Shown: in pieces, positions 44,847-55,069 of the stretch
Numbering within the stretch: position 1 is the stretch's first letter
Layout: the number at the start of each line of letters is the position of its first letter
DNA from: Galactobacter valiniphilus
GTDB taxonomy: Bacteria; Actinomycetota; Actinomycetes; Actinomycetales; Micrococcaceae
Reading direction: 5' to 3'
Assembly (NCBI RefSeq): GCF_003575975.1
Contig: NZ_QQXK01000003.1
Coordinates: 1 to 64,000 of the forward strand
DNA: 64,000 nucleotides
Position numbers and translations under genes: made by a program
Notes under the pieces: generated by a model
Told to the model about the DNA's origin: nothing
The model's input: the letters and a program-made list of their open reading frames with translations, nothing else
Databases searched by the model: none

Positions 44847-45650
44847 ATGGGTCAGAAGATCAACCCGAACGGCTTCCGACTCGGTATCACCACCGACCAC
44901 AAGTCGCACTGGTTCGCCGATTCGAACAAGCCGGGTCAGCGTTACGCCGACTTCGTGAAGGAAGACGTCCGCATCCGCGAGCTCATGACCAAGGGCATGG
45001 ATCGCGCGGGCATCGCCAAGGTGGAGATCGAGCGTACGCGTGACCGCGTCCGCGTCGACATCCACACCGCCCGCCCGGGCATCGTCATCGGTCGCCGCGG
45101 CGCCGAGGCCGATCGCCTGCGCACCGAGCTGGAGAAGCTCACGGGCAAGCAGGTGCAGCTGAACATCCTCGAGGTCAAGAACCCCGAGATCGAGGCTGCT
45201 CTGGTTGCTCAGGGCATCGCCGAGCAGCTGGCCTCCCGTGTCGCGTTCCGTCGCGCCATGAAGAAGGCCATGCAGTCGGCCATGCGCGCCGGTGCCAAGG
45301 GCATCCGCGTGCAGTGCTCCGGCCGTCTCGGCGGCGCCGAGATGTCCCGCAAGGAGTTCTACCGCGAGGGCCGTGTGCCCCTGCACACGCTCCGCGCCAA
45401 CATCGATTTCGGCACCTTCGAGGCCAAGACGACCTTCGGTCGCATTGGCGTCAAGGTCTGGATCTACAAGGGCGACGTGACCGACAAGGAGCTCGCGGCA
45501 CAGCAGGCCGCCGCTCCCCAGCGCGGTGGCCGTCGTGACGACCGCCGCGGTGGTGGCGAGCGTCGCGGTGGTGGCGAGCGCCGCCGTCGTAACGACCAGG
45601 GCGCCCCGGCCTCTGAGGCCGCTGCGGCTCCGGAAGGGGGACAGGCCTGA
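44847..45650 (+). CDS. rpsC: 30S ribosomal protein S3 with RGG-rich tail
   Basis: 267 aa, mRNA-entry protein with KH domain. [22 protein letters not shown] core [40 protein letters not shown]. The last 50 residues form a low-complexity tail with [20 protein letters not shown], then Ala/Glu. The ATG follows the rplV stop with no gap, and the stop overlaps the rplP ATG (TGATG). Confidence 0.97.
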   Translation: MGQKINPNGFRLGITTDHKSHWFADSNKPGQRYADFVKEDVRIRELMTKGMDRAGIAKVEIERTRDRVRVDIHTARPGIVIGRRGAEADRLRTELEKLTGKQVQLNILEVKNPEIEAALVAQGIAEQLASRVAFRRAMKKAMQSAMRAGAKGIRVQCSGRLGGAEMSRKEFYREGRVPLHTLRANIDFGTFEAKTTFGRIGVKVWIYKGDVTDKELAAQQAAAPQRGGRRDDRRGGGERRGGGERRRRNDQGAPASEAAAAPEGGQA

Positions 45651-46066
45651 TGCTGATCCCGCGTCGAGTCAAGTACCGCAAGCAGCACCACCCGAAGCGT
45701 TCGGGCATGGCCAAGGGCGGCACCACGGTGTCGTTCGGTGAGTGGGGCATTCAGGCCCTGACGCCGGCCTACGTCACGAACCGTCAGATCGAGGCCGCGC
45801 GTATCGCGATGACCCGTCACATCAAGCGTGGCGGCAAGGTCTGGATCAACATCTACCCGGATCGTCCGCTGACGAAGAAGCCGGCCGAAACCCGCATGGG
45901 TTCCGGTAAGGGCTCCCCGGAGTGGTGGGTTGCCAACGTCAAGCCCGGACGTGTGCTCTTCGAGCTCTCGGGTGTCAATGAGGAAGTTGCTCGCGAGGCC
46001 CTCCGCCTGGCGATCCACAAGCTTCCGCTGAAGGCGCGCGTTGTGCGCCGTGAGGGTGGTGAATGA
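45650..46066 (+). CDS. rplP: 50S ribosomal protein L16
   Basis: 138 aa, near the A-site tRNA and antibiotic avilamycin site. [39 protein letters not shown]. One-base overlap with rpsC. Confidence 0.97.
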   Translation: MLIPRRVKYRKQHHPKRSGMAKGGTTVSFGEWGIQALTPAYVTNRQIEAARIAMTRHIKRGGKVWINIYPDRPLTKKPAETRMGSGKGSPEWWVANVKPGRVLFELSGVNEEVAREALRLAIHKLPLKARVVRREGGE

Positions 46067-46069
46067 TCC

Positions 46070-46381
46070 ATGGCCATCGGTTCGAAGGAACTCTCGGTCG
46101 AGAACCTCGAGGGGTTCGATAACGCTCGCCTGGGCGAGGAGCTGAAGAACGCCAAGAAGGAGCTCTTCAACCTCCGCTTCCAGTCGGCCACGGGTCAGCT
46201 CGAGCAGCACGGTCGCATCGCGGTCGTCAAGCGCGACATCGCCCGCATCTACACGATCCTGCGTGAGCGCGAGCTCGGCATTCGTGAAGAGGTCGTTGCC
46301 AAGGTCGAGGAGACCAAGAAGGCAACCAAGAAGAAGTCCGCCAAGAAGGCCGAGGAGACTCCGGCCGAGGACGCCGAGTAA
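46070..46381 (+). CDS. rpmC: 50S ribosomal protein L29, extended
   Basis: 103 aa, tunnel-exit protein. Core [20 protein letters not shown] and [15 protein letters not shown] is normal, but the protein is about 35 residues longer than the common form, with a Lys-rich then acidic tail ([20 protein letters not shown]). 3 nt after rplP; stop overlaps the rpsQ ATG. Confidence 0.95.
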   Translation: MAIGSKELSVENLEGFDNARLGEELKNAKKELFNLRFQSATGQLEQHGRIAVVKRDIARIYTILRERELGIREEVVAKVEETKKATKKKSAKKAEETPAEDAE

Positions 46382-46671
46382 TGAGCGAGAAGGAGAACGC
46401 CGTGGCTGAGCAGGCTGAAGCCCGCAACGACCGCAAGACCCTTCGCGGTTACGTGGTGTCCGACAAGATGCAGAAGACCATCGTGGTTGACGTGGAGTCC
46501 CGCGTGAAGCACGCGCTCTACGGCAAGGTCATGCGTCGCAACAAGAAGATCAAGGCTCACGACGAGCTGAACGCCGCCGGCATCGGCGACCTCGTTCTGA
46601 TCGCCGAGACCCGCCCGCTGTCGGCCCAGAAGAACTGGCGCCTGGTGGAGATCATCGAGAAGGCCAAGTGA
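46381..46671 (+). CDS. rpsQ: 30S ribosomal protein S17
   Basis: 96 aa, early assembly protein. [39 protein letters not shown]. Last gene of the S10 transcript; a terminator lies 34 nt downstream. Confidence 0.97.
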   Translation: MSEKENAVAEQAEARNDRKTLRGYVVSDKMQKTIVVDVESRVKHALYGKVMRRNKKIKAHDELNAAGIGDLVLIAETRPLSAQKNWRLVEIIEKAK

Positions 46672-46704
46672 TCTAGGCCTCTTCTGAGGTCTTGCCGCAA
46701 GGCT

Positions 46705-46751
46705 CGAAGGACCCGAAGTCCCCGAAAAATCGGAGGATTTCGGGTCCTTCG
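46705..46751 (+). terminator. Terminator of the S10 operon
   Basis: 13-bp outer stem CGAAGGACCCGAA/TTCGGGTCCTTCG with an inner CCCCG/CGGAGG-like pairing, followed by GTCTTTG. Confidence 0.85.
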
Positions 46752-46768
46752 TCTTTGTGCGATAGACT
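46739..46768 (+). promoter_or_regulatory. Promoter of rplN (spc operon), overlapping the terminator
   Basis: TAGACT at 46763-46768; the only -35 candidate, TTCGGG at 46739-46744 (18-nt spacer), lies in the right arm of the S10 terminator hairpin. Confidence 0.5.
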
Positions 46769-47023
46769 TAAGGGTCCGTGCGTTCCGCGCGAGGAGACTA
46801 TCCACCTCCACTCGCGGGACCAGGCGTGCAACTGGGGTAACCCAAGCACGTGTGCACGGCCCCCAGCCATACCGCCTCGGCCTTGGTTCCTCCGCGTGAG
46901 CGGCGTGAGTTCTTTTGCAGCTCGCGCGTGGATCCAGGGGTAAGCGAAAAGGGTGGGGGAGTCCATCAACCCGTTCCGCAAGGCTCCGAGTACGGAGAAC
47001 CAGCGAGACGACAGGAGATATAA

Positions 47024-47392
<369 letters not shown>

Positions 47393-47394
47393 TC

Positions 47395-47757
47395 ATGGGT
47401 GCAAAGATCAAGAAGGGTGACCTGGTTCAGGTCATCACCGGCGCCTCCGCCAAGCGCGGCGGCGACCTCGGCAAGCAGGGCAAGGTCCTGGCCGTGTTCC
47501 CCGAGCAGAACCGCGTGCTGGTGGAGGGCGTCAACGTCATCACCAAGCACACCAAGGTCGGCCAGACCGAGCGTGGTTCCAAGACCGGCGGCATCGAGCA
47601 CGTTGAGGCCCCGCTTCACGTCTCCAACGTTGCCGTGGTCGATCCCGAGACGAAGAAGCCGACCCGCGTTGGCTTCCGCCTCGAGACCGTGACCCGTGAC
47701 GGCGTCGAGAAGACCGTGCGCGTTCGCTACGCCAAGGCTTCCGGAAAGGCCCTGTGA
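47395..47757 (+). CDS. rplX: 50S ribosomal protein L24
   Basis: 120 aa assembly initiator. KOW motif [20 protein letters not shown] then [19 protein letters not shown]. Stop overlaps the rplE ATG (TGATG). Confidence 0.96.
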   Translation: MGAKIKKGDLVQVITGASAKRGGDLGKQGKVLAVFPEQNRVLVEGVNVITKHTKVGQTERGSKTGGIEHVEAPLHVSNVAVVDPETKKPTRVGFRLETVTRDGVEKTVRVRYAKASGKAL

Positions 47758-48326
47758 TGACTGAGACCACCGTGAAGATCACGCCGCGTCTGAAGACGAA
47801 GTACAAGGACGAGATCCGCGCTGCGCTGCAGGAGCAGTTCTCCTACGAGAACGTCATGCAGATCCCCGGCCTCGTGAAGGTCGTCGTCAACATGGGTGTT
47901 GGCGAGGCTGCCAAGGACTCGAAGGTCATCGAGGGCGCCGTGCGCGACCTCACCGCCATCACCGGCCAGAAGCCGATGGTGACGAAGGCCCGCAAGTCCA
48001 TCGCCCAGTTCAAGCTGCGCGAGGGCATGCCGATCGGCACCCACGCCACGCTGCGCAACGACCGCATGTGGGAGTTCGTCGACCGTCTGGTCACGCTGGC
48101 CCTGCCCCGTATCCGCGACTTCCGCGGCCTGAACGGCAAGCAGTTCGACGGCAACGGCAACTACACCTTCGGTCTGACCGAGCAGGTCATGTTCCACGAG
48201 ATCGACCAGGATTCCATCGACCGCACGCGCGGCATGGACATCACGGTCGTCACGACGGCCAGGACCGACGAAGAGGGTCGCGCGCTGCTGAAGGCGCTCG
48301 GCTTCCCCTTCAAGGCTGACAACTAA
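47757..48326 (+). CDS. rplE: 50S ribosomal protein L5
   Basis: 189 aa, binds 5S r[65 protein letters not shown] 47757 is used; a GTG one codon earlier is also possible. Normally rpsZ (S14) follows, but it is missing here. Confidence 0.96.
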   Translation: MTETTVKITPRLKTKYKDEIRAALQEQFSYENVMQIPGLVKVVVNMGVGEAAKDSKVIEGAVRDLTAITGQKPMVTKARKSIAQFKLREGMPIGTHATLRNDRMWEFVDRLVTLALPRIRDFRGLNGKQFDGNGNYTFGLTEQVMFHEIDQDSIDRTRGMDITVVTTARTDEEGRALLKALGFPFKADN

Positions 48327-48390
48327 TCCAACTACGTCGTAGGTCCCCGCTCGTTCGGGGAAACCACGTCGAGGAAGGGCACTAGCCCAC

Positions 48391-48789
48391 ATGACAATGA
48401 CTGATCCCGTTGCAGACATGCTCACGCGCCTGCGCAACGCGAACTCCGCTCACCACGAGGACGTCACCATGCCGTCCTCCAAGCTGAAGGTCCGCATCGC
48501 CGAGATCCTGAAGGCCCAGGGTTACATCCAGGACTTCAAGGAAGATGCGGCCGAGGTCGGCAAGAAGCTGACCATCGACCTCAAGTTTGGTCCGAATCGC
48601 GAGCGTGCCATCGCCGGCATCCGCCGCATCTCCAAGCCGGGTCTGCGCGTCTACGCGAAGTCGACGCAGCTTCCCCGCGTGCTTGGCGGCCTTGGCATCG
48701 CCATCCTGTCCACGTCTTCCGGTCTGCTGACGGACCGCCAGGCTCACTCCAAGGGTGTCGGCGGCGAAGTCGTCGCCTACGTCTGGTAA
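48391..48789 (+). CDS. rpsH: 30S ribosomal protein S8
   Basis: 132 aa, binds helix 21 of 16S rRNA and represses the spc operon in E. coli. [59 protein letters not shown]. 64 nt after rplE with GGAAGGGCAC upstream. Confidence 0.97.
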   Translation: MTMTDPVADMLTRLRNANSAHHEDVTMPSSKLKVRIAEILKAQGYIQDFKEDAAEVGKKLTIDLKFGPNRERAIAGIRRISKPGLRVYAKSTQLPRVLGGLGIAILSTSSGLLTDRQAHSKGVGGEVVAYVW

Positions 48790-48808
48790 GGGAAGGGAGT
48801 AACACACC

Positions 48809-49345
48809 ATGTCCCGTATTGGACGTCTCCCCATCACGGTTCCGGCCGGCGTCGACATCAAGGTCGATGGCCAGGACGTGACCGTCAAGGGCCCCAAGGG
48901 CGAGCTGACGCACGTCGTCGCTCAGCCCATCCAGGTTGGCCTCGAGGACGGCACCCTCACGGTGTCGCGCCCCGATGACCAGCGCACCTCCCGCTCGCTG
49001 CACGGCCTGACCCGCACCCTGATCAACAACATGATCATCGGTGTCACCGAGGGCTACGCGAAGAAGCTCGAGATCTCCGGCACCGGCTACCGCGTGCTGG
49101 CGAAGGGCTCCGATCTGGAGTTCTCCCTCGGCTACTCGCACACCATCACGGTGCAGCCGCCGGCCGGCATCACGTTCACCGTCGAGGGCGCGAACAAGCT
49201 GACCGTCTCCGGCATTGACAAGCAGCAGGTGGGCGAGGTCGCCGCCAACATCCGCAAGCTCCGCAAGCCCGATCCGTACAAGGCCAAGGGCATCAAGTAC
49301 GAGGGCGAAATCATTCGCCGCAAGGTCGGAAAGGCAGGTAAGTGA
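48809..49345 (+). CDS. rplF: 50S ribosomal protein L6
   Basis: 178 aa. [20 protein letters not shown] and C-terminal [27 protein letters not shown] before the ATG; 19 nt after rpsH. Confidence 0.97.
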   Translation: MSRIGRLPITVPAGVDIKVDGQDVTVKGPKGELTHVVAQPIQVGLEDGTLTVSRPDDQRTSRSLHGLTRTLINNMIIGVTEGYAKKLEISGTGYRVLAKGSDLEFSLGYSHTITVQPPAGITFTVEGANKLTVSGIDKQQVGEVAANIRKLRKPDPYKAKGIKYEGEIIRRKVGKAGK

Positions 49346-49347
49346 CC

Positions 49348-49719
49348 ATGGCTCTCGCTATCAAGGGAAAGAGCAAGGCCGCCAAGCGCGGTCGTCGTCA
49401 CCTGCGTGTTCGCAAGCGCATCACGGGCACCTCGCTGCGCCCGCGCCTGGTTGTCAACCGCTCCGCGCGCCACATGGTTGCGCAGATCGTGGACGACAGC
49501 CGCGGCGTGACCGTTGCGTCCGCCACGACCATGGAGGCCGACCTGCGCGGCTTCGATGGCGACAAGACCGCCAAGGCCAAGCGCGTGGGCGAGCTCGTCG
49601 CCGAGCGCGCCAAGGCTGCCGGCGTTGAGGCCGTGGTCTTCGACCGCGGTGGCAACAAGTACCACGGCCGCGTGGCCGCGGTTGCCGATGGCGCTCGTGA
49701 AGGTGGGCTGGCACTGTGA
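49348..49719 (+). CDS. rplR: 50S ribosomal protein L18
   Basis: 123 aa, 5S rRNA protein. [20 protein letters not shown], then [23 protein letters not shown] 49348 used; a GTG two codons earlier overlaps the rplF stop. Stop overlaps rpsE by 4 nt. Confidence 0.96.
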   Translation: MALAIKGKSKAAKRGRRHLRVRKRITGTSLRPRLVVNRSARHMVAQIVDDSRGVTVASATTMEADLRGFDGDKTAKAKRVGELVAERAKAAGVEAVVFDRGGNKYHGRVAAVADGAREGGLAL

Positions 49720-50435
49720 GCGAAGAGATCAACCAGAAGGACACTCAGGTGAGCGAATCCGCCACGCAGGCCCCCGAGGCCGGTGCCGAGCAGGCTGCCA
49801 ACGACCGCCGCGGCGGCCGTGGCGGCAACGACCGCAACCGTGGCGAGGGCCGCGGTCGCGGTGATGGCCGCGGTCGCGGTCGCGACAACAAGGGCCGTGG
49901 CCAGGACGAGGACAAGGACAAGTTCCTTGAGCGCGTCGTCACGATCAACCGCGTCTCCAAGGTCGTCAAGGGCGGCCGTCGCTTCAGCTTCACCGCGCTC
50001 GTCGTGGTGGGCGATGGCAACGGTCTCGTTGGTGTCGGCTACGGCAAGGCCAAGGAGGTGCCCGCGGCCATCGCCAAGGGTGTCGAAGAGGCCAAGAAGT
50101 CGTTCTTCCGCGTTCCGCGCGTTGGCACGACCATTCCTCACCGCGTGACTGGCGAGGCCGCTGCCGGTGTCGTGCTGCTCATCCCGGCGTCTGAGGGTAC
50201 CGGCGTGATCGCCGGCGGCCCGATCCGCGCCGTGCTCGAGTGCGCCGGCATCCACGACGTGCTCTCCAAGTCCATGGGGTCCACGAACCAGATCAACATG
50301 GTCCACGGCACCATCGAGGCCCTCAAGGCCCTCGAGGAGCCCCAGGCCGTTGCTGCTCGCCGTGGTCTGCCCCTGGACGAGGTGGCCCCGGCCGCCATGC
50401 TGCGCAAGCTCCAGAACCAGAAGGCAGGTGCATGA
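49716..50435 (+). CDS. rpsE: 30S ribosomal protein S5 with Arg/Gly-rich N-terminus
   Basis: 239 aa, fidelity and mRNA-entry protein. Core: [60 protein letters not shown]-like. The first 65 residues are an extension with [21 protein letters not shown] 49716 overlaps the rplR stop. The Arg/Gly tail recalls the S3 C-terminal tail. Confidence 0.96.
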   Translation: MSEEINQKDTQVSESATQAPEAGAEQAANDRRGGRGGNDRNRGEGRGRGDGRGRGRDNKGRGQDEDKDKFLERVVTINRVSKVVKGGRRFSFTALVVVGDGNGLVGVGYGKAKEVPAAIAKGVEEAKKSFFRVPRVGTTIPHRVTGEAAAGVVLLIPASEGTGVIAGGPIRAVLECAGIHDVLSKSMGSTNQINMVHGTIEALKALEEPQAVAARRGLPLDEVAPAAMLRKLQNQKAGA

Positions 50436-50644
50436 GCATGTCGAAGAACCTGCTCCCCAGCGATGCCAAGCTCGTCATTACCCTCAAGAAGGGTGTTGTC
50501 GGCACCAAGCAGAACCAGCGCGACACCGTCCGCTCGCTCGGCCTGAAGCGTATCGGCCACACGGTCGAGCGCACGGCTGACGCGGTCACCGTCGGTATGG
50601 TCAACACGGTCAAGCACCTGGTGACCGTCGAGGAGGCTAAGTAA
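50432..50644 (+). CDS. rpmD: 50S ribosomal protein L30
   Basis: 70 aa. [20 protein letters not shown] and [23 protein letters not shown] 50432 overlaps the rpsE stop (ATGA) with AGG upstream; an in-frame ATG two codons later is possible. Confidence 0.95.
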   Translation: MSMSKNLLPSDAKLVITLKKGVVGTKQNQRDTVRSLGLKRIGHTVERTADAVTVGMVNTVKHLVTVEEAK

Positions 50645-50646
50645 AC

Positions 50647-51105
50647 ATGGCTGAGAACAACGAGAGCGCGCTGAAGATTCACCACCTGCGTCCTGCTCCC
50701 GGCGCCAAGACCGCCAAGACCCGCGTGGGTCGTGGCGAGGCGTCCAAGGGCAAGACCGCCGGCCGCGGCACCAAGGGCACCAAGGCCCGTTACCAGGTCC
50801 GCGCCGGCTTCGCCGGTGGCCAGCTGCCCCTGCAGATGCGCCTGCCGAAGCTTCGCGGCTTCACCAACCCGTTCCGCGTTGAGTTCCAGGTTGTGAACCT
50901 GGACCGCATCTCGGAGCTGTTCCCGGAGGGTGGCGAGGTCTCCATCGAGTCGCTCGTCGCCAAGGGCGCCGTCCGCAAGAACCAGCCCGTCAAGGTGCTG
51001 GGTCAGGGCGAGCTCACCGTCAAGGTGGACGTGAAGGTCAACGCCTTCTCCCAGTCCGCCCTGGACAAGATCGCCGCCGCCGGCGGGTCGACCGAGACCA
51101 TCTGA
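50647..51105 (+). CDS. rplO: 50S ribosomal protein L15
   Basis: 152 aa. [39 protein letters not shown]. 2 nt after rpmD; last ribosomal gene before the secY unit. Confidence 0.97.
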   Translation: MAENNESALKIHHLRPAPGAKTAKTRVGRGEASKGKTAGRGTKGTKARYQVRAGFAGGQLPLQMRLPKLRGFTNPFRVEFQVVNLDRISELFPEGGEVSIESLVAKGAVRKNQPVKVLGQGELTVKVDVKVNAFSQSALDKIAAAGGSTETI

Positions 51106-51140
51106 GCGGCACGCGGCACGTCCGCGTGATCACTTGAGGT

Positions 51141-51182
51141 AGGCCCCCGGTCCGCAGCCATGTGGCTGTGGATCGGGGGCCT
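51141..51182 (+). terminator. Terminator after rplO
   Basis: Outer stem AGGCCCCCG/CGGGGGCCT with inner TCCGCAGCCA/TGGCTGTGGA pairing, 35 nt after rplO, followed by TCCCACCTT. Confidence 0.85.
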
Positions 51183-51243
51183 TCCCACCTTCTGCCGCGC
51201 CTCACTTGTGTCCCCAAATGCGGGGATTGGCGTGCGCGGACGC

Positions 51244-51249
51244 TAGACT
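51244..51249 (+). promoter_or_regulatory. -10 box TAGACT of secY-adk
   Basis: TAGACT about 60 nt before secY and after the rplO terminator. No good -35 at 16-18 nt. Confidence 0.5.
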
Positions 51250-51309
51250 CAATTCGCCCTCGGTCGTTACTTGGGCCACTTCCGTCACTTCCCTTATGAA
51301 GGAGACTGC

Positions 51310-52620
51310 GTGTTCAGCGCCATCGCCCGGGTGTTTAAGACCCCGGACCTGCGGCGAAAGCTGCTCTTCACCCTGGGCATCATCGTCATCTACCGCATCG
51401 GTGTGTACATCCCCTCACCCGGTGTGGACTACACCGCGGTGAAGCAGTGCATGGCGCTGGGCGGCACCAGCGGTGGCCTGTATGACTTCGTCAACATGTT
51501 CTCCGGTGGCGCGCTACTGCAGGTCTCCGTGCTGGCGATGGGCATCATGCCGTACATCACGGCCTCCATCATCATCCAGCTCCTGCGCGTGGTGGTTCCG
51601 CGCTTCGAGGAGCTGCACAAGGACGGCCAGGCCGGCCAGGCCAAGCTGACGCAGTACACGCGCTACCTCACCATCGCGCTGGGCCTGCTGCAGGCCACCA
51701 CGCTGGTGACGACGGCCAAGTCCGGCGCGCTGTTCAACAACTGCCAGTACGAGATCATCCCGGGCGATTCGATCTGGACGATCCTGCTGCTCATCGTGGT
51801 CCTCACGGCCGGCACCATGTTCATCATGTGGCTCGGCGAGCTGGTCACAGAGAAGGGCGTCGGCAACGGCATGTCCCTGCTGATCTTCGTCTCGATCGCC
51901 GCGGGCTTCCCCGGTTCCATGATGAACATCCTGCAGAACAAGGGCTGGTGGACCTTCATCCTGGTCATCCTGATCGGCCTCGTGATCCTGGCCCTCGTGG
52001 TGTTCGTGGAGCAGTCCCAGCGCCGCGTCCCGGTGCAGTACGCTAAGCGCACCATCGGCCGCCGCACCGTGGGTGGCACGTCCACCTACATCCCGATCAA
52101 GGTCAACATGGCCGGCGTCATCCCGGTCATCTTCGCCTCCTCGCTCCTGGCGCTGCCGATGATGATCGTGCAGTTCAACCAGCCCCCGGCCGGCCAGAAC
52201 TTCGCCCCTTGGGTCGAGTGGATCAACAACAACCTCGTCTCCACCTCCGCGCCGCTGCACGTGCTGCTCTACGTGCTGCTGGTGTTCGGCTTCACCTACT
52301 TCTACGTGTCCATCACGTTCAACCCCACCGAGGTGGCGGATGACATGAAGAAGTACGGCGGATTTGTCCCCGGCATCCGCGCGGGCGAGCCCACGGCCAA
52401 GTACCTCGGCTTCGTGAGCTCCCGCATCACCTTCGCGGGCGCCATCTACCTGGCCGTCGTCGCCATGATCCCGATCGTGGCCCTGACGCTGGTCGGTGCA
52501 AACCAGAACTTCCCGTTCGGCGGCACCTCGCTCCTCATCATGGTGGGCGTGGGTCTCGAGACGGTGAAGCAGATCAATGCTCAGATGCAACAGCGACACT
52601 ATGAAGGACTACTGCGATGA
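51310..52620 (+). CDS. secY: Preprotein translocase subunit SecY
   Basis: 436 aa, ten-helix protein-conducting channel. N-terminal KTPDLRRKLLFTLGIIVIYR, GIMPYITASIIIQLL (plug and helix 2), GMSLLIFVSIAAGFPG, and cytosolic loop QRRVPVQYAKRTIGRRTVGG. GTG 51310 with AAGGAGA upstream fits the family N-terminus. Stop overlaps adk (ATGA). Confidence 0.97.
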   Translation: MFSAIARVFKTPDLRRKLLFTLGIIVIYRIGVYIPSPGVDYTAVKQCMALGGTSGGLYDFVNMFSGGALLQVSVLAMGIMPYITASIIIQLLRVVVPRFEELHKDGQAGQAKLTQYTRYLTIALGLLQATTLVTTAKSGALFNNCQYEIIPGDSIWTILLLIVVLTAGTMFIMWLGELVTEKGVGNGMSLLIFVSIAAGFPGSMMNILQNKGWWTFILVILIGLVILALVVFVEQSQRRVPVQYAKRTIGRRTVGGTSTYIPIKVNMAGVIPVIFASSLLALPMMIVQFNQPPAGQNFAPWVEWINNNLVSTSAPLHVLLYVLLVFGFTYFYVSITFNPTEVADDMKKYGGFVPGIRAGEPTAKYLGFVSSRITFAGAIYLAVVAMIPIVALTLVGANQNFPFGGTSLLIMVGVGLETVKQINAQMQQRHYEGLLR

Positions 52621-53189
52621 CTCGTCTCCTCATCGTCGGCCCCCCCGGGTCCGGCAAGGGTACCCAGGCAGCCCGCATCACCGATTCGCTCGGCGTTGTG
52701 GCGATCTCCACGGGTGACATCTTTCGTGCCAACGTGAAGGAGATGACGCCCCTCGGCGTCGAGGCCAAGCAGTACATGGATGCCGGCGACTACGTTCCGG
52801 ACTCCGTGACCAACGCGATGGTCCGCGACCGCCTGGCGCAGTCCGACGTCGCCGAGGGCTTCCTCCTGGACGGCTACCCGCGCACGGTGGCCCAGGTCGC
52901 CGAGCTGGACGACATCCTGGCCTCCAACGGCCAGAACCTCGACGCCGTGGTCCTGCTGACCGCCGATGAGGACGAGCTCGTGGCCCGCCTCCTGAAGCGC
53001 GCGCAAATCGAGGGCCGCGCGGACGACACCGAGGACGTCATCCGCCACCGCCTCTCCGTCTACCGCGAGCAGACGCAGGACGTCGTCGCCGCCTACCGCG
53101 AGCGCGGCCTGGTCCGCGAGGTCGATGGCCTCGGCGAGCTCGAGGACGTCACCTCCCGCATCCTGACCGCCCTGCGCCAGGACGCCTGA
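52617..53189 (+). CDS. adk: Adenylate kinase, short form
   Basis: 190 aa; makes 2 ADP from ATP and AMP. P-loop GPPGSGKGTQAARI at residues 8-21, NMP site SVTNAMVRDRL, GFLLDGYPRTVAQ. The LID zinc domain is absent, as in most actinobacterial enzymes. Coupled to secY. Confidence 0.96.
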   Translation: MTRLLIVGPPGSGKGTQAARITDSLGVVAISTGDIFRANVKEMTPLGVEAKQYMDAGDYVPDSVTNAMVRDRLAQSDVAEGFLLDGYPRTVAQVAELDDILASNGQNLDAVVLLTADEDELVARLLKRAQIEGRADDTEDVIRHRLSVYREQTQDVVAAYRERGLVREVDGLGELEDVTSRILTALRQDA

Positions 53190-53320
53190 CACATCACCCC
53201 GCCTGATCGCGCAGGCGAGCGCCAGCCCCCGCCAGAGACCTCTGCGCGGGGGCTGATGCGTGGGTGCGGGGCCGCCGCCCCGCGTCCACGTCACGCACAG
53301 CCAAGAAAGGGGGCCCGAGC

Positions 53321-54142
53321 ATGGGCCTTGAACGCATCGAATACAAGAAGCCGGCCGAGCTGCAGCGCATGCGCGCCGCCGGCCTGGTCCTCGCCGAGGC
53401 CCTGGACACCACCGTGGCCGCCGCCGCCCCCGGCATGAGCACCAAGGAACTGGACGAGGTCTTCGCCGCGGTGCTGGCCAAGCACGGCGCCACGTCCAAC
53501 TTCCTTGGCTACTACGACTTCCCGGCCACGATCTGCACCTCGGTCAACGAGGAGGTCGTGCACGGCATCCCCGGCGCGCGCATCCTGCAGGACGGCGACG
53601 TCCTGAAGATCGACGGCGGCGCAGTCGTGGAGGGCTGGCACGCCGACTCGGCGCGCACCGTCATCCTCGGCACGGCCGATCCGGAGGACCAGCGCCTCTC
53701 CGACATCACGGAGGAGGCCATGTGGGCCGGCATCGCTGCCCTCGCCTCCGCCCGCCACATCGGCGAGGTCGGCGACGCCATCGACGATTTCGTCACGGAG
53801 CAGCCCGGAGCCCCGCTCGGCATCCTCGAGGACTACGTGGGCCACGGCATCGGCTCGGCCATGCACATGGCCCCCGACGTGCTCAACTACCGTTCAGGGC
53901 ACAAGGGGGCCCGCATCAAGCCGGGCATGGCCTTCGCCATCGAGCCCATGCTCGTGCGCGGCAACATCGAGACCGTCACGCTCGAGGACGACTGGACCGT
54001 CGTCACGACCGACGGCTCGCGCGCGAGCCAGTGGGAGCACACCGTGCTCGTGCACCAGCGCGGCATCTGGGTTTCCACGGCGGTGGACGGGGGAGCGGAG
54101 CGTCTCGCGCGCTACGGCGTGACCCCCTCGCCGCTGGCCTGA
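53321..54142 (+). CDS. map: Methionine aminopeptidase, type I
   Basis: 273 aa metalloprotease removing initiator Met. Metal ligands visible: Asp in VLKIDGGAV, Asp in HADSARTV, His in YVGHGIGSAMH, Glu in AFAIEPML, Glu in SQWEHTVLV. ATG 53321 with AAAGGGGG 7 nt upstream; upstream in-frame residues look non-coding. 131 nt after adk. Confidence 0.95.
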   Translation: MGLERIEYKKPAELQRMRAAGLVLAEALDTTVAAAAPGMSTKELDEVFAAVLAKHGATSNFLGYYDFPATICTSVNEEVVHGIPGARILQDGDVLKIDGGAVVEGWHADSARTVILGTADPEDQRLSDITEEAMWAGIAALASARHIGEVGDAIDDFVTEQPGAPLGILEDYVGHGIGSAMHMAPDVLNYRSGHKGARIKPGMAFAIEPMLVRGNIETVTLEDDWTVVTTDGSRASQWEHTVLVHQRGIWVSTAVDGGAERLARYGVTPSPLA

Positions 54143-54162
54143 ACCAGCGCAACCCCGTGATC

Positions 54163-54197
54163 GCGGCGGGGCCGGGCTCCCAGCCCGGCCCCGCCGC
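54163..54197 (+). terminator. Terminator after map
   Basis: Perfect 16-bp stem (54163-54178, 54182-54197), 3-nt loop; no T run but followed by further dyads. Confidence 0.75.
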
Positions 54198-54313
54198 GTC
54201 GTCGTGCAGTGAACGACGGCGCCGGGCCGGCGCCCGCCGGTAGCCGTGCCTCCCGGCGGGAGGGCCGGAGCGCCCCGCGCGGCGGTGTGAGCAGGTACAC
54301 GCGACGCGGGGAT

Positions 54314-54342
54314 TTCGCAAGCGGCCCGCCATGGACTACTCT
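54314..54342 (+). promoter_or_regulatory. Promoter of infA-rpmJ-rpsM cluster
   Basis: TTCGCA, 17 nt, TACTCT, about 115 nt before infA. Confidence 0.5.
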
Positions 54343-54456
54343 TGATCGTTGGTTGTCTGTTGTCGTGCGCGCATCCGCGGGTATCGACGCTCAGGCCACC
54401 ACGTCACCAAACACAACCGGGCGCAGCTGCGTTCCGGACCGACGTTAGCGGAGGAC

Positions 54457-54678
54457 ATGGCCAAGAAAGAAGGCGTCATCGAACTGGAGGGTTCCGTCAC
54501 GGAAGCCCTGCCGAACGCGATGTTCCGCGTGAAGCTCCAGAACGAGCACGTCGTGCTCGCCACGATCTCCGGGAAGATGCGACAGCACTACATTCGCATC
54601 CTCCCCGAGGACCGGGTCGTCGTCGAACTGACGCCGTACGACCTGAACCGTGGGCGCATCGTCTACCGCTACAAGTGA
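54457..54678 (+). CDS. infA: Translation initiation factor IF-1
   Basis: 73 aa OB-fold factor binding the 30S A site. [47 protein letters not shown] precedes ATG 54457. An upstream in-frame extension to TTG 54349 is unlikely. Confidence 0.97.
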   Translation: MAKKEGVIELEGSVTEALPNAMFRVKLQNEHVVLATISGKMRQHYIRILPEDRVVVELTPYDLNRGRIVYRYK

Positions 54679-54773
54679 TCGGTGGCCGGGCGACGGACGT
54701 GCCGTGAGGGGCGCCCTGAAGCAGGCCATGAGGTGACACTCAACCGACCAGTCCAACACGAAGGAATCGAACC

Positions 54774-54887
54774 GTGAAGGTCAATCCGAGCGTGAAGCCC
54801 ATCTGCGACAAGTGCAAGGTCATTCGTCGCAACGGGCGCGTCATGGTGATTTGCGAGAACCCGCGTCACAAGCAGCGCCAGGGCTGA
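54774..54887 (+). CDS. rpmJ: 50S ribosomal protein L36
   Basis: 37 aa. [19 protein letters not shown] then [13 protein letters not shown]: the zinc-binding set C11, C14, C27, H32 is kept, so the zinc (C+) form. GTG 54774 with AAGGAA upstream. Confidence 0.96.
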   Translation: MKVNPSVKPICDKCKVIRRNGRVMVICENPRHKQRQG

Positions 54888-54919
54888 TTCCCTCCTCTTC
54901 TTTCTCAGAAGAGGGAATC
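54886..54919 (+). terminator. Hairpin between rpmJ and rpsM
   Basis: GATTCCCT pairs with AGGGAATC and inner CTTCT with AGAAG; the left arm includes the last bases of the rpmJ stop. Possible partial terminator or processing site; rpsM follows 150 nt later. Confidence 0.55.
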
Positions 54920-55069
54920 TCAGCTACACGCCACACATGTACTAGGCAGTCCAGCACCGCTCACCGCAGTGAGAACCCCCGGGCCAAGGAGGCTGGGGCC
55001 GGATCCACACCGGATCCGGATGATGAGGCTGCTCCACACCTCCTGATATCGATAGGAAGACAACCAACT

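Larger units (their letters stand above)
46672..47023 (+). other. Intergenic region rpsQ-rplN
   Basis: 352 nt, no gene seen. It separates the S10 and spc clusters: terminator at 46705-46751, a TAGACT -10 box at 46763-46768, and then a leader of about 250 nt. Confidence 0.65.
54143..54456 (+). other. Intergenic region map-infA
   Basis: 314 nt, no gene seen. It contains the map terminator (54163-54197), a copy of the TGAACGACGGCG motif at 54210-54221, further GC-rich dyads (CCCGCCGG/CCGGCGGG), and the infA promoter. Confidence 0.65.

Noticed and set aside
54349-54456. N-terminal extension of IF-1 from TTG 54349, which lies 6 nt after the TACTCT box
   Set aside because: IF-1 is 72-73 aa in all known cases, a strong GGAGGAC precedes ATG 54457, and TTG is a poor leaderless start. 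The spacing is probably chance.
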